Positions 52,370-61,405 are shown, counted from the stretch's first letter. The stretch: DNA of 64,000 bases from Abditibacteriaceae bacterium (GCA_019239895.1 JAFAZH010000048.1:116735-180734), one strand, 5' to 3'. Made by a program: numbers and translations. Notes: generated by a model not told the origin, from the sequence alone.

Positions 52370-53416
52370 TTAATGAATGCTGCGCAGTTTGGCTTCGGCG
52401 ATGGTGACAACCGAGCGGGGCAGTGGGGCATACAGCAAGCCGGGGGCATACTGCTGACCGCCGTGAATGGCCCAGCGTAGGAAGTTCACGACTGCTTTGC
52501 CCTTGGCCGCGTCACGTTGGTGCTGGTAGACGAGGATATAGGTAAAGCCGGAAATTGGGTACGCTTTTGCGCCGGGAGCATTGACAATGGAGACCCGTAC
52601 ATCGCGCTGCATCGCCTTGGAAGCACCCACGGCGGCAGTGGTCACGGAAGCCACCGAAGGCTGCACAAAGGCACCAGCCCGGTTCTTTACAAAGGCATAG
52701 GGCAGGTGGTTCTGCACAGCATAGGCGAGTTCCACATAACCAATAGCGCCAGGGGTCTGCTGGACAACAGCGGCCACGCCTTCGTTGCCCTTGCCACCAA
52801 TGCCCACGGGCCAGTTGACGGACTTACCGGCTCCCACCTGCTTGGCCCATGCGGGGCTGGCCGATTTGAGATAGTTGGTGAAGATGTTGGTGGTGCCGCT
52901 CCCATCGGAGCGATGCGCCACGGCAATGGCTCGTGCGGGCAAACGCGCACCGGGATTAAGCCCAGCGATACGAGGATCATTCCAGCGGGTAATTTGGCCC
53001 AGATAGATGCCAGCAATCACATCTCCGGTCAGTTTCAGGCCCGTGCCCACACCTGGCAGCTTATAGGAAAGCACAACGGCTCCGGCCACGGTAGGGATAT
53101 GCACCACCGGGCCAGGCATCGTTTGCATGTCACCGTTGGAAAGAGGAGCATCACTCGCGCCAAAATCCACCGTGCCATTTTTAAGTTGCTGAATACCGCC
53201 ACCGCTACCAATGGACTGATAGTTGATAGAAACACCTGCGGTCTTCTGGTAGACATCAAACCACTTGGAGTAAATCGGATAGGGGAAGGTGGCCCCGGCC
53301 CCGGTCAAAGTGGCGGCTGTGGCGCGTGCAGCAGGAGCTACTACGACGCTGCCCAGTAAAGCCCCCGCGCATAGCGCGCTTTTAAAACTACTTTTTGTTT
53401 GTTTCATCATCTTCAT
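52370..53416 (-). CDS. pstS: Phosphate-binding protein PstS, copy 2 (soluble periplasmic)
   Basis: 348 residues from ATG 53416 (AAAAGGA 9 bases upstream; starts MKMMKQTKSSFKSALCAGA); a frame from 53485 is rejected. It has a normal Sec signal cleaved near ARATA rather than a lipobox, so unlike copy 1 it is free in the periplasm. The phosphate loops match copy 1: GAGATFPYPIYSKWFDVY, SIGSGGGIQQLKNGTVDFGASDAPL and HRSDGSGTTNIFTNYL. It follows the phosphatase-like gene and porin gene, so it is probably induced with them by phosphate starvation. Confidence 0.92.
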   Translation of the reverse strand: MKMMKQTKSSFKSALCAGALLGSVVVAPAARATAATLTGAGATFPYPIYSKWFDVYQKTAGVSINYQSIGSGGGIQQLKNGTVDFGASDAPLSNGDMQTMPGPVVHIPTVAGAVVLSYKLPGVGTGLKLTGDVIAGIYLGQITRWNDPRIAGLNPGARLPARAIAVAHRSDGSGTTNIFTNYLKSASPAWAKQVGAGKSVNWPVGIGGKGNEGVAAVVQQTPGAIGYVELAYAVQNHLPYAFVKNRAGAFVQPSVASVTTAAVGASKAMQRDVRVSIVNAPGAKAYPISGFTYILVYQHQRDAAKGKAVVNFLRWAIHGGQQYAPGLLYAPLPRSVVTIAEAKLRSIH

Positions 53417-53477
53417 ACGGTTATTTCCTTTTCGTTTGTTGATATTTGGTTGACTGCTTGCTCGTTGCCATGTAGCT

Positions 53478-54644
53478 TTAGCCACCTGGCTTGGTGTTGG
53501 CCCAGTTGTTAAGGGTCTGCACTAAGTCGCCCTGAATATCCAACCCGACGGTATAGGCCATTGGTTGGGCATTGGCCTGCTCATAATTCACTTGTAAGGC
53601 CGGTTCATAAGCAGCACGAATTGCGGCTTCAGGAGTTGTGGTGCCACCAATAATCGCGGCACGGGTTTCGGGTGTTAATTTCCAATCCTTATATTCATCC
53701 GTGATGAAATTGGTAATCGCCTCGTCATTCGCACCTTTCAGGGTGTTGCCCGCCCCGGCGAAGGACATCGGCAAACCCGACAGGATAAAGAAGGTATTGG
53801 CACGCTCGGCTGGTGTAGCTCCCGCTAAATGCGGCGCAGTGGTGCCGCCAGTGGCTAAGACGGCAAGGGCTAAATTGGTGTTATCTTCCTGGGCACCCAG
53901 CACATTGTTGATAATGCCATCTAACTCGCGGAATTCTCCCGCCACTGCCGGGGTGTCTTTGGCATCGAGAGCCTTGCTGATTAAGCTATCGTGAATCACC
54001 AGCAGGAAGGGTGAATTATTCTTACCCAGACTCTCTATGGCCAGCGCCGCTAAGTCGCTCAAACCACCCTGTTCGCCCGCGTTGCGGTCAAGGGCATAAG
54101 ACAGCGCATCGTCGCTTTGCAGGGCCAGGACGCGACCTTTGACATCCTGATCGGCAGCCTGCAAAGTATCTACATCCATCACGGCGGAATTACCACCCTG
54201 CTTAAAACCCTGCACCACATCGGCCCCAAAATTCTGGCGGCCACCGCCACCTAGAAAATCAAACTGAGGGTTGTTGAGCAGCGACTTGGCATCGGCACCT
54301 GCTGCGTCATAAAGCGTGCCTGCGTCTCTGGTGACATCATTGGTGGTCACTAAACCCGTCTTGTAGCCACTGGCAGCGGCATTCTTCAGCACACCTTTAA
54401 GGGCATCCAAACTGGCCGCGCCTGCGGGTTGTGCCTTCGCCTTGGCCGTGAGCGTATCAAAGGCCGAGGTATTCCCTTCATCGGCTGGATACTTCACATA
54501 GTTAGTTCCCAGTTCCATCACCTGCGGGCTGAGTCCATCAGCCACCACGACCACGACCTGACGGGGTGCAGCGCGGGCCACTTGCAGTGCAATAATTGTA
54601 AGGGTCATGAACAACATAGCGCACGTTGTTATTGTTTTTCGCAT
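53478..54644 (-). CDS. Alkaline-phosphatase-superfamily protein lacking catalytic motifs
   Basis: 388 residues with a Sec signal (MRKTITTCAMLFMTL..., cut near VARAA). It aligns by pattern with PhoA: VVVVVADGLSPQVMELG (metal Asp36 kept), GYKTGLVTTNDVTRDAGTLYDA, FDFLGGGGRQNFG, and FLLVIHDSLISKALDAKD. The nucleophile motif TDSAA is absent from the shortened stretch between residues 55 and 85. The TADHETGG-type His/Asp site reads LATGGTTAPHL, and the DxxGH segment reads DSLISKALDA. At least four of the metal and nucleophile residues are therefore gone, so it is probably a phosphate-ester binding or structural pseudoenzyme. In an apparent operon: porin, this gene, pstS2. Confidence 0.75.
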   Translation of the reverse strand: MRKTITTCAMLFMTLTIIALQVARAAPRQVVVVVADGLSPQVMELGTNYVKYPADEGNTSAFDTLTAKAKAQPAGAASLDALKGVLKNAAASGYKTGLVTTNDVTRDAGTLYDAAGADAKSLLNNPQFDFLGGGGRQNFGADVVQGFKQGGNSAVMDVDTLQAADQDVKGRVLALQSDDALSYALDRNAGEQGGLSDLAALAIESLGKNNSPFLLVIHDSLISKALDAKDTPAVAGEFRELDGIINNVLGAQEDNTNLALAVLATGGTTAPHLAGATPAERANTFFILSGLPMSFAGAGNTLKGANDEAITNFITDEYKDWKLTPETRAAIIGGTTTPEAAIRAAYEPALQVNYEQANAQPMAYTVGLDIQGDLVQTLNNWANTKPGG

Positions 54645-54675
54645 CGGTCATCCTCCTGAAACTTTGTAGCAGCAG

Positions 54676-54704
54676 GTGGGAGCCTGATTGCTGGCTCCCC
54701 CCAC
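54676..54704 (-). other. Hairpin between porin and phosphatase-like gene
   Basis: GTGGGAGCC and GGCTCCCCCCAC pair around TGATTGCT. There is no T-run, so it is more likely an mRNA-processing or stabilising stem than a full terminator. Confidence 0.45.
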
Positions 54705-54715
54705 TTTATGCATCC

Positions 54716-56131
54716 TTAAAACGCCACCTGGAAGTTGGTACGCAATTGCGTGCTATCGTTGGTGAAAGCGGTGGCATTGCTGCCAAAGCCATTGGCCGCC
54801 ACCAGACCTGAGCCACCGTGACGCCGCACAATGTTGGCCTGAATCTTGGCGTTGTTGCCCTTGAGATAGTAGTTGAGACCCAAGACAATCTCTTTCACTG
54901 TGCTATCGGTCTGGGCACCCGCAGCAGGCACTAAATTGTGGGCGAAATCGAAGTAATCATAGCGAAATACACCCTCCAGCTTGGGCGTGAAAGAATAGCC
55001 CAGCAAGCCATAATAGCTGCGAATGTCGCGCTTGACACCTGGCACTTTGGCTAAGAGTTGGTTATTGCCGGTGAGATACTCGGCCCGCGCCGCCCATTTA
55101 TCGCGCTGATAGTTGACGAAGCTGTTGAACAGATTACGCTTGACCTGTTGACCAGCAGCGGGCAGGTTGCGACTATTGCCTTCCGCCGCGCTGATGCCCA
55201 CAGCCAAGCCCTGAATACTGGCGGGGCTATACATCAAACGCCCGATAACGGCCTTGGGGTCACCCGTGGCTAAAGCATTCTGACGCTCACCTAAACCGTT
55301 GTAAATACCCACATTATAGTCCACGCCAGCAGCCGTGCCATGCAAACGTGCGCCGGTATCGCGGATGTCGCCGTTGCCACCGCCAAAAGGATCACGGGCC
55401 GTAAACATCAGGGCGCGGTCTACCGTAGGAATGGCTGTTGAAGAAACCAAATCGCCTTCAAAACCCACCGGGATTTTATACTGACCAATCTCAAAGGCCA
55501 TGCCACTGTTCTTGGCGGCGGCTCCCAGTACACCATTGAATCCCACCGTATTTTTGCTATTAAGTTGGTAGGAGAGGATAATCTCCTGCAAAGGGTTAGA
55601 AGCCTGGTTGAAGGTGGTGGTCGTGGTCACCGTGGACGGCGTGCCCGCCGGTGAGCCTTTCTTGGGCGGCACCAATGTCGAGGTCGAGCTAACCGAAGTC
55701 TGCTTGGCCGGATCAAACATAATGGTGCCAGTCAAGCGGGGCAGAATAGGCGCGGTTAAGCGTAGCTCGCCACGACGCAATTGCAAGGTGTTCGGCGTGT
55801 TGGCAAAGGGGCCTTTTTGACCAGTATAAGCCCGCGCGTTAATCTGTAATAAGCCAGAAACGGTGACAGGAAACTTGGCCGTAGCCGCCGGAGCCGTTTT
55901 AGCCGCTTCAGTCTTGGCGTTCTGATCGGCTTCCAATTTATCGAGGCGCGACTGCAATTCGGCGATCTGGGCACGCAGGGCGTCTAATTCTGTCTGTTGC
56001 GCCTGGGCGGGCATGGTCTGCATCAGTAAGCCCACTGCAACCGTTCCAACTAAGCCGGTTTTCGCCAAACCAGCTATCATCAGTCCATGCTTTGCACTTC
56101 CCTGTGCCTGACTGACTTTTGATTTCTCCAC
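54716..56131 (-). CDS. OprO/OprP-type phosphate-selective outer-membrane porin
   Basis: 471 residues. A long Sec signal ends near AQAQ (about 46), a short coiled coil follows (ELDALRAQIAELQSRLDKLE, about 48-70), then a beta-barrel domain with LQLRRGELRLTAPILPRLTGTIMFD, DRALMFTARDPFGGGNGDIRDTGARL and many alternating aromatic strands, ending in the outer-membrane C-terminal Phe (NFQVAF). The coiled coil at the start is seen in OprO/P-like and SLH-less porins of deep-branching diderms. It shows the host has an outer membrane. First gene of the leftward set with the phosphatase-like gene and pstS2; Pho-box repeats lie about 100 bp upstream. Confidence 0.88.
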   Translation of the reverse strand: MEKSKVSQAQGSAKHGLMIAGLAKTGLVGTVAVGLLMQTMPAQAQQTELDALRAQIAELQSRLDKLEADQNAKTEAAKTAPAATAKFPVTVSGLLQINARAYTGQKGPFANTPNTLQLRRGELRLTAPILPRLTGTIMFDPAKQTSVSSTSTLVPPKKGSPAGTPSTVTTTTTFNQASNPLQEIILSYQLNSKNTVGFNGVLGAAAKNSGMAFEIGQYKIPVGFEGDLVSSTAIPTVDRALMFTARDPFGGGNGDIRDTGARLHGTAAGVDYNVGIYNGLGERQNALATGDPKAVIGRLMYSPASIQGLAVGISAAEGNSRNLPAAGQQVKRNLFNSFVNYQRDKWAARAEYLTGNNQLLAKVPGVKRDIRSYYGLLGYSFTPKLEGVFRYDYFDFAHNLVPAAGAQTDSTVKEIVLGLNYYLKGNNAKIQANIVRRHGGSGLVAANGFGSNATAFTNDSTQLRTNFQVAF

Positions 56132-56234
56132 AACTCTCTCCTTTAGAATTTCCCCTCCTGGGGACGAACCAGAGTGTCACGGGCATAAACCCGAAAAATT
56201 TAAGTGGTTCGCACTAATTCTAAATAGGAAGAGT

Positions 56235-56272
56235 TTAAGAGAGGTTAAGACGAGATTAAGAAAAGTTTAAGA
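56235..56272 (-). promoter_or_regulatory. Pho-box-like tandem repeats upstream of the porin
   Basis: TTAAGA begins at 56235, 56245, 56256 and 56267 on the + strand (10, 11 and 11 bp spacing), so the porin coding strand reads TCTTAAAC, TCTTAATC, TCTTAACC, TCTTAAAC. The match to the pstS site at 49525-49563 is strong in both unit and period. It most likely binds the PhoB-type regulator partnered with PhoR. Confidence 0.7.
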
Positions 56273-56339
56273 GATAGCTTAGTTAGTCAGAAACTAACGA
56301 GGATGCGGGGTAGAGAAATGGGTGGATGCAGCTTAACAA

Positions 56340-57668
56340 TTAAGTACCAGGCAGGGTTACCGTGAAGGTTGTGCCCTGCCCGATTTCACTTTCGACTTTG
56401 ATGTGGCCACCATGATTTTCGACGATGTGGCGCACAATGGCTAGTCCCAGACCCGTGCCACCCTGTGCCCGTGAACGAGCTTTATCCACGCGATAAAACC
56501 GCTCGAAGATGCGCGGCAAATCTCCGGTGGGAATACCGATGCCAGTATCGCTTACGAGCAGTGATACCGTGTTATCCCCATTGCGATGACCATTTTCTGC
56601 GTCCGCTTTTACCTGGAGCGTGACACTACCACCGGCGGGTGTATAGACAATCGCATTATCTAATAAGTTAAAGACGACCTGCTCCAACGCCGCAGCATCC
56701 CCCAGCACTTGCACATGGCTCGCACTGCCGTCTTGAAGGGCACAATTGACCGCTACATGATGTTGCATAGCCCGATCTTTGAGCCGGTTGACCGCCTGAT
56801 AAATCACCGCAATCATGTCCACCGGATCATGGGGAATTTGGTCAGAGGAATCAGCACGGGCCAAATCAAGCAGGTCAGTGACCAGGCGAGATAAACGCTC
56901 GGCCTCAACGACCAAGCTGGGCAAGAAACGCTCGATTAATGTGCTGTCTTCGGGCGAGCCAAGAATCGTTTCAGCCGTGGCGCGAATGTTGGCAATGGGG
57001 GTGCGCAATTCGTGGCTGGCATTGGCCACAAAGTCGCGGCGCACCCGCTCCAAGCGACGCATTTCGGTTAAGTCTTGCACAATGCCCACGGCTCCTGTGA
57101 CCTGGCCATCGCTCTGGCGCACCGGGGCCACCCGCAGAAAGACTTCGCGCACGTCCGGGCCATATATCTGCACTTCCTGCGCGCTACTTTTGCCTTCCTG
57201 GAGAGCGGCGCGCACGGCAGATTCCAGACCAAAAGCAGGCAAAGCTTCGAGCAGTTGCGCGCCTAAGACGTTTTCCAGTTGAACATTAAACAGGTTGGTC
57301 GCCGCCGCATTAAAGAAGCGTACCCGCGATTCGCGGTCAACCATTAAGACAGCATCTTGCAGTGCGGCGAGCACATCTTCCAACTCGCGCCGCGCCCGTT
57401 GCTGGTCATGGCCTTCAGCTTCCAGGGCATCAATGCTTTGGCGTAAGGAAGCGGCTAAATCGCTGGCCCTGGCAGTGCCTTCCATCATCGCTGCCAGTGC
57501 TCTGGCTCCAGGATAATCACGGTCAGCGAGCGAACCGAGCGCATTGCGCCACAACTGCTCGCAGGCTGTGGTGCGGGCTTGGGCACGCCGCCATAAGATA
57601 CAGAAGACGATAGCCAGCAGAACACTGAGAGAAGTAACGATCAGGGAAGGGTCACTAACAAATTTCAC
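56340..57668 (-). CDS. phoR: Phosphate sensor histidine kinase PhoR
   Basis: 442 residues from a GTG at 57668 (MKFVSDPS). One membrane segment near the N-terminus (LIVTSLSVLLAIVFCILW, about 10-27), a helical linker, then a PAS domain (about 105-205, LEDVLAALQDAVLMVDRESRVRFFNAAATNLF), the phosphoacceptor His219 in FVANASHELRTPIANI, and an ATPase domain with N, G1 (DTGIGIP), F and G2 (GGTGLGLAIV) boxes. It is the usual PhoR layout with no large periplasmic sensor domain, as in E. coli. No phoB lies next to it in this window; it may be elsewhere. A weak TTAAGA/TTAGCA pair sits just upstream. Confidence 0.9.
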   Translation of the reverse strand: MKFVSDPSLIVTSLSVLLAIVFCILWRRAQARTTACEQLWRNALGSLADRDYPGARALAAMMEGTARASDLAASLRQSIDALEAEGHDQQRARRELEDVLAALQDAVLMVDRESRVRFFNAAATNLFNVQLENVLGAQLLEALPAFGLESAVRAALQEGKSSAQEVQIYGPDVREVFLRVAPVRQSDGQVTGAVGIVQDLTEMRRLERVRRDFVANASHELRTPIANIRATAETILGSPEDSTLIERFLPSLVVEAERLSRLVTDLLDLARADSSDQIPHDPVDMIAVIYQAVNRLKDRAMQHHVAVNCALQDGSASHVQVLGDAAALEQVVFNLLDNAIVYTPAGGSVTLQVKADAENGHRNGDNTVSLLVSDTGIGIPTGDLPRIFERFYRVDKARSRAQGGTGLGLAIVRHIVENHGGHIKVESEIGQGTTFTVTLPGT

Positions 57669-57830
57669 AATACGGCCTAAACTTGATTAAGAATAAGATT
57701 AGCAGTTATGGCAGATTTTCTACCTGTTGCATTTCAAAGAATAGCAGGGAGTTGTAAAAGTGGGAAGAGTGCAAGCTTGAAATACACTATGAGTGATAGC
57801 TTAGTAGCTAACCCACGCTACTCACCATCC

Positions 57831-57935
57831 GTGAATGAATTCACGGGCTGCGAGACAAAGTCGCCCTGCGGCGACTGGGTAGTCCGCGCAGGCGGACTTG
57901 GTCTTGCAGCCGGTGGTTTCAACCACTGGCCTGAG
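57831..57935. repeat. Cluster of four small hairpins downstream of the AAA ATPase gene
   Basis: CCGTGAATGAATTCACGG, GTCGCCCTGCGGCGAC, GTCCGCGCAGGCGGAC and CCGGTGGTTTCAACCACTGG follow one another, so the region would fold into a string of stems rather than one long stem. It lies just after the end of the AAA ATPase gene (- strand). Confidence 0.75.
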
Positions 57936-57958
57936 CTATCCACTTAGTTATCTCAGCT

Positions 57959-59479
57959 CTACTCCACCGAAGCGGGACGGGCGCGGGTGGCGGCCCATTG
58001 GCGCAGTTTGGCAACTTCTTCTTCCATCGTGCGTGACAGTGGCACCATCATTTGCAGATTCGCTTCAATATCGGCAGTTGTCATATCGCGCTCGGCATCA
58101 AAGGCGTCATACAAGGAGGCAATGACAGCTTGCTCGATTTCCGCACCCGAATAGCCCTCACTCAGTTGCGCCAGGCGCGTAATGTCAAAGGCTGCCGGAT
58201 CACGTTCACGTTTCGTTAAGTGAATCGAAAATATATCTTCTCGTTCGGCTTCGCGTGGCAAATCCACAAAGAAAATCTCGTCCAGGCGACCTTTGCGTAA
58301 CAGTTCCGGCGGCAACATATCAATGTTATTGGCCGTGCCCACCACAAACACGGGAGCCTTTTTATCTTGCAGCCACGACAGCAAACTGCCCACCACGCGC
58401 AGGGTTGTCCCGCCATCATCGCCCCGCGCCGAGGCAAAGGCTTTTTCCAATTCGTCTACCCACAACACACAGGGAGCCACCGCTTCGGCAGCACGTAAAG
58501 CACGGCGCAGATTGGCTTCGGATTCACCGACATATTTGCCAAAGACCGACCCCACATCGAAGCGTAAGAGGGGCACTTGCCACGACGCGCCAATGGCCTT
58601 AGCCGTTAAGGATTTGCCACACCCAGGCACCCCTAACAGCAAAATGCCACGCGGCGACGGTAAGCCAAAAGCGTGCGCCCGCTCCGAAAAGGCGGTGTTA
58701 CGCTTGCCCAGCCAATCTTTTAGTTGCGCCAGGCCACCGATGTTTCCGAACCTTTCATTCGCCTCATAATATTCCAGCATTCCAGTCTTGCGGATAATTT
58801 GCTTCTTTTCGGATAGGACAACCTCAATATCCATCTGCTCAAGGCCATTGCCTATGACCATCGCTTTGGCAAAGACATTGGCCGCCTCATCCGCCGTTAA
58901 GCCCAACGCCGCCTTCACCAGAGCTTCCCGCGATGGCTCATCCAGATCAATATGCACACTCGGATTACCGGAAACTCGCCGCACCAGTTCTTCCAGAATT
59001 GTCCTGAGTTCTTCCAGATCGGGCAGATCGTAGTCAACCACCACCACCTCTTTTTCCAGGTGCGCGGGCACAGCTAAAAGGGGCGAAAGAAAAATAAGAG
59101 TAGAATAAGACCGCTTGAGGGCAAAGGCGAGGTCGCGCAAGCGGCGCACAATAACTGGATTATCTAGGTAGGGGTCAAAATCGCGCAGCACAAAAACGGT
59201 GCGGACGCTTTCTTCACGCACTTTTTTAAGGATGTAATTTAAGGCATCTAAGGCGTGCGTGAGGCCATCCAACGAAATGCGATGATAGGGGTCAGCGGCA
59301 CGTCCCCCACCATCGGGGGTGGTAAAGGGTTCCGTTGCCGACCACACTTGCACCTGTTTAGTGCCATTCACGAGGGTGCGAATGGCATCTTCAACGCGGT
59401 TTTCTTCGTAAGAAATAATGTAAATAATCGGATAGCGTGCCCGAATCAGCACATCTATTTCGCGGTCTTTGGAGTTCAT
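57959..59479 (-). CDS. Ycf46-like AAA+ ATPase
   Basis: 506 residues. The N-terminal domain (about 1-190) starts DREIDVLIRARYPIIYIISYEENRVEDAI and contains VFVLRDFDPYLDNPVIVRRLRDLA, typical of Ycf46-family proteins. The AAA+ module has Walker A GVPGCGKS at about 282-289, Walker B VLWVDELEKAF, sensor 1 VVGTANNIDMLP and an Arg-finger RKGRLDEIFFVDLP. Ycf46 proteins are cytoplasmic and have been linked to carbon or stress responses in cyanobacteria; their role elsewhere is open. The pore loop and flanks suggest a remodelling ATPase. Confidence 0.88.
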   Translation of the reverse strand: MNSKDREIDVLIRARYPIIYIISYEENRVEDAIRTLVNGTKQVQVWSATEPFTTPDGGGRAADPYHRISLDGLTHALDALNYILKKVREESVRTVFVLRDFDPYLDNPVIVRRLRDLAFALKRSYSTLIFLSPLLAVPAHLEKEVVVVDYDLPDLEELRTILEELVRRVSGNPSVHIDLDEPSREALVKAALGLTADEAANVFAKAMVIGNGLEQMDIEVVLSEKKQIIRKTGMLEYYEANERFGNIGGLAQLKDWLGKRNTAFSERAHAFGLPSPRGILLLGVPGCGKSLTAKAIGASWQVPLLRFDVGSVFGKYVGESEANLRRALRAAEAVAPCVLWVDELEKAFASARGDDGGTTLRVVGSLLSWLQDKKAPVFVVGTANNIDMLPPELLRKGRLDEIFFVDLPREAEREDIFSIHLTKRERDPAAFDITRLAQLSEGYSGAEIEQAVIASLYDAFDAERDMTTADIEANLQMMVPLSRTMEEEVAKLRQWAATRARPASVE

Positions 59480-59544
59480 GTCAGGAATTTAAAGTCGTAA
59501 GAGCTTTAGCAAAAAGAGAAGAGTCAAGCGGGGGTTGTCATTAC

Positions 59545-59672
59545 GTAGGAGCCTGTCATGCTGAACGCAACGAAGAATCTACTTTGCGGACTCATAGAAT
59601 TATGCTTTCAACAGTTACGTCATAGACTCTCATACCAGATTCTTCGCTGCGTTCAGCATGACAGGCTCTTAC
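59545..59672. repeat. Inverted repeat GTAGGAGCCTGTCATGCTGAACG / inverse, copy 4 of the GTCAT family
   Basis: Left arm GTAGGAGCCTGTCATGCTG... GAAGAATCT, right arm AGATTCTTCGCTGCG... CATGACAGGCTCTTAC, around about 55 bases. The inner arm resembles 16951-17078, but the ends differ from the MITE copies. It lies between the ATPase and rimO. Confidence 0.78.
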
Positions 59673-59726
59673 TCCATTCAAAGACTCGTATTGTAATCAC
59701 AGCGAGTAGATTCAATAGATTGAGAG

Positions 59727-61127
59727 CTACGCTAATTTCCCGCTCAGATCATATTCGCTGGCACCTGTAATGCGAACGGGAACCAAGCTGCCAGGGAGAT
59801 GCTGTCTGCGCTCGCGGGGTGTCATTTTGACAAAGACATTGCCATCAATATCGGGAGCATCGCGCTGGCTGCGGCCTATCGTGCCGCCCGGCTCTTCATT
59901 TTCCAATAGCACATCTAATGTTTTGCCGATAAATTCACGGTTCTTCTTGAGCGAAATCTTTTGTTGCAGCGTTTGCAGAATATGATAACGCTCGTCCTTC
60001 ACTTCGGGGGGAACTTTGCTATCAAGCCCATGCGATAGGGCGCTATCTTCATCGGAGTATTTAAAGACGCCGATGCGGTCGAACTTCTGCGCCTTTACAA
60101 AATCGCAGAGTTCCTGGAACTGTGCTTCGGTTTCGCCGGGAAAGCCGACAATAAACGAGGTGCGAATGGTCATTTCGGGGCAAAGGCTGCGGAAGCGGTC
60201 TAACAGGCGAGCATAACTTTCGGCATGGCCACCGCGCCGCATCCGCGCCAAAACCTCACGGCTGGCGTGTTGGAGGGGAATATCCAGATAGCGGGCTACA
60301 CGGGGAGCCGTGCAAAGAGCTTCAATAAATTCATCATTGACTTGAGAAGGATAGGCGTAGAGAACGCGCAGCCAATCCACCGTTTCAATCTGCGATAGTT
60401 CACGCAGTAGGCCACCTAATGCCCACTTCTTATATAAGTCAATGCCATAGCGCGTAGAATCCTGGGCTACCAGGACAATTTCTCGCGCGCCGCTTTCACT
60501 TAAACGGCGGGCTTCTGCGACAATAGATTCCATTGGCCGTGACCGAAATGGCCCGCGTAACTGCGGAATGATACAGAATGAGCAGGTATGGTCACAACCC
60601 TCGGCGATTTTCAGATAAGCCGTCCAGGGTGGCGTGGCTCGCACACGCGGCGTGATGTGGTCATACACATAGCGGTGCTGGGGGGTTGGCGTTACCGACA
60701 GTTGAATTAAACCGTTGCCATTAGAGACCGGAGTCTGGGGCAGGGATGTCGTTTTTGGTTCTAATACGGAATCGAGGGTGGCGACAATGCGCGGAAAATC
60801 TGTGGTGCCCAGAATGGCATCCACCCCCGGCACCCGCATTTTAATCAGTTGCGCATCGCGTTGCGGCAGGCAGCCCGTGGCTACGACAGCCTTACAACGT
60901 CCATCCTGCTTGAGCGAGGCGACTTCATCCAGGGTGGTCAGGCTTTCTTCAACTGCCGCCCCCAAGAAACCACAGGTGTTGACGATAATGGCATCCGCTT
61001 CCCCCGCATCAGTGGTAATGCGATAACCCGCGCCCTGTAATAGACCCAGCATGACTTCGCTATCCACCAGGTTTTTGGAACAACCCAACGAAATTAAACT
61101 AACCGTTTTTTCCATATTGTTCTTCAT
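59727..61127 (-). CDS. rimO: Ribosomal protein S12 methylthiotransferase RimO
   Basis: 466 residues (462 if started at ATG 61115). The MTTase N-domain holds three cluster cysteines (ISLGCSKNLVDSEV, VNTCGFLGAAVEESL, ATGCLPQRD). The radical-SAM core has CDHTCSFCIIPQLRGPFRSR, and a TRAM domain closes the protein. The SLGCSKN start separates RimO from MiaB. It methylthiolates Asp of ribosomal protein S12. It stands alone here, reading leftwards. Confidence 0.95.
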   Translation of the reverse strand: MKNNMEKTVSLISLGCSKNLVDSEVMLGLLQGAGYRITTDAGEADAIIVNTCGFLGAAVEESLTTLDEVASLKQDGRCKAVVATGCLPQRDAQLIKMRVPGVDAILGTTDFPRIVATLDSVLEPKTTSLPQTPVSNGNGLIQLSVTPTPQHRYVYDHITPRVRATPPWTAYLKIAEGCDHTCSFCIIPQLRGPFRSRPMESIVAEARRLSESGAREIVLVAQDSTRYGIDLYKKWALGGLLRELSQIETVDWLRVLYAYPSQVNDEFIEALCTAPRVARYLDIPLQHASREVLARMRRGGHAESYARLLDRFRSLCPEMTIRTSFIVGFPGETEAQFQELCDFVKAQKFDRIGVFKYSDEDSALSHGLDSKVPPEVKDERYHILQTLQQKISLKKNREFIGKTLDVLLENEEPGGTIGRSQRDAPDIDGNVFVKMTPRERRQHLPGSLVPVRITGASEYDLSGKLA

Positions 61128-61270
61128 CTGAATTCCACACTACTGCTACGCTAGTAAAAATAGCCCCATGTTCACACGTTGCTGTCCGCTACCAGGCTCC
61201 AATTAACTTTGTTCTCCATACAAGAGCAGGGTAATTTAATGTATTTCCGTGATAATAACAAGGCTTTATC

Positions 61271-61297
61271 TTGACCTATATATCAAGTTTTTATAAA
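61271..61297 (+). promoter_or_regulatory. Candidate promoter of flp pilin 1
   Basis: TTGACC at 61271-61276 and TATAAA at 61292-61297, spaced 15 bp (16 if read as ATAAAT). It lies about 110 bp ahead of the pilin start. The spacing is a little short. Confidence 0.35.
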
Positions 61298-61405
61298 TTC
61301 TTGGTAAAGATGTTGACAATGCTAAGATAAGATGAGCCATTTAATGGTTTCTATCTGGCGCAGTCTCTTTAATCAAATCTCAGCTTGGGAAGAAGGACAA
61401 CAATA

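Noticed and set aside
52517..53359. 280-residue open frame on the + strand, antisense to pstS copy 2
   Set aside because: Mirror of a well-supported gene; no ribosome binding site, Gly/His-rich nonsense composition and no family pattern.
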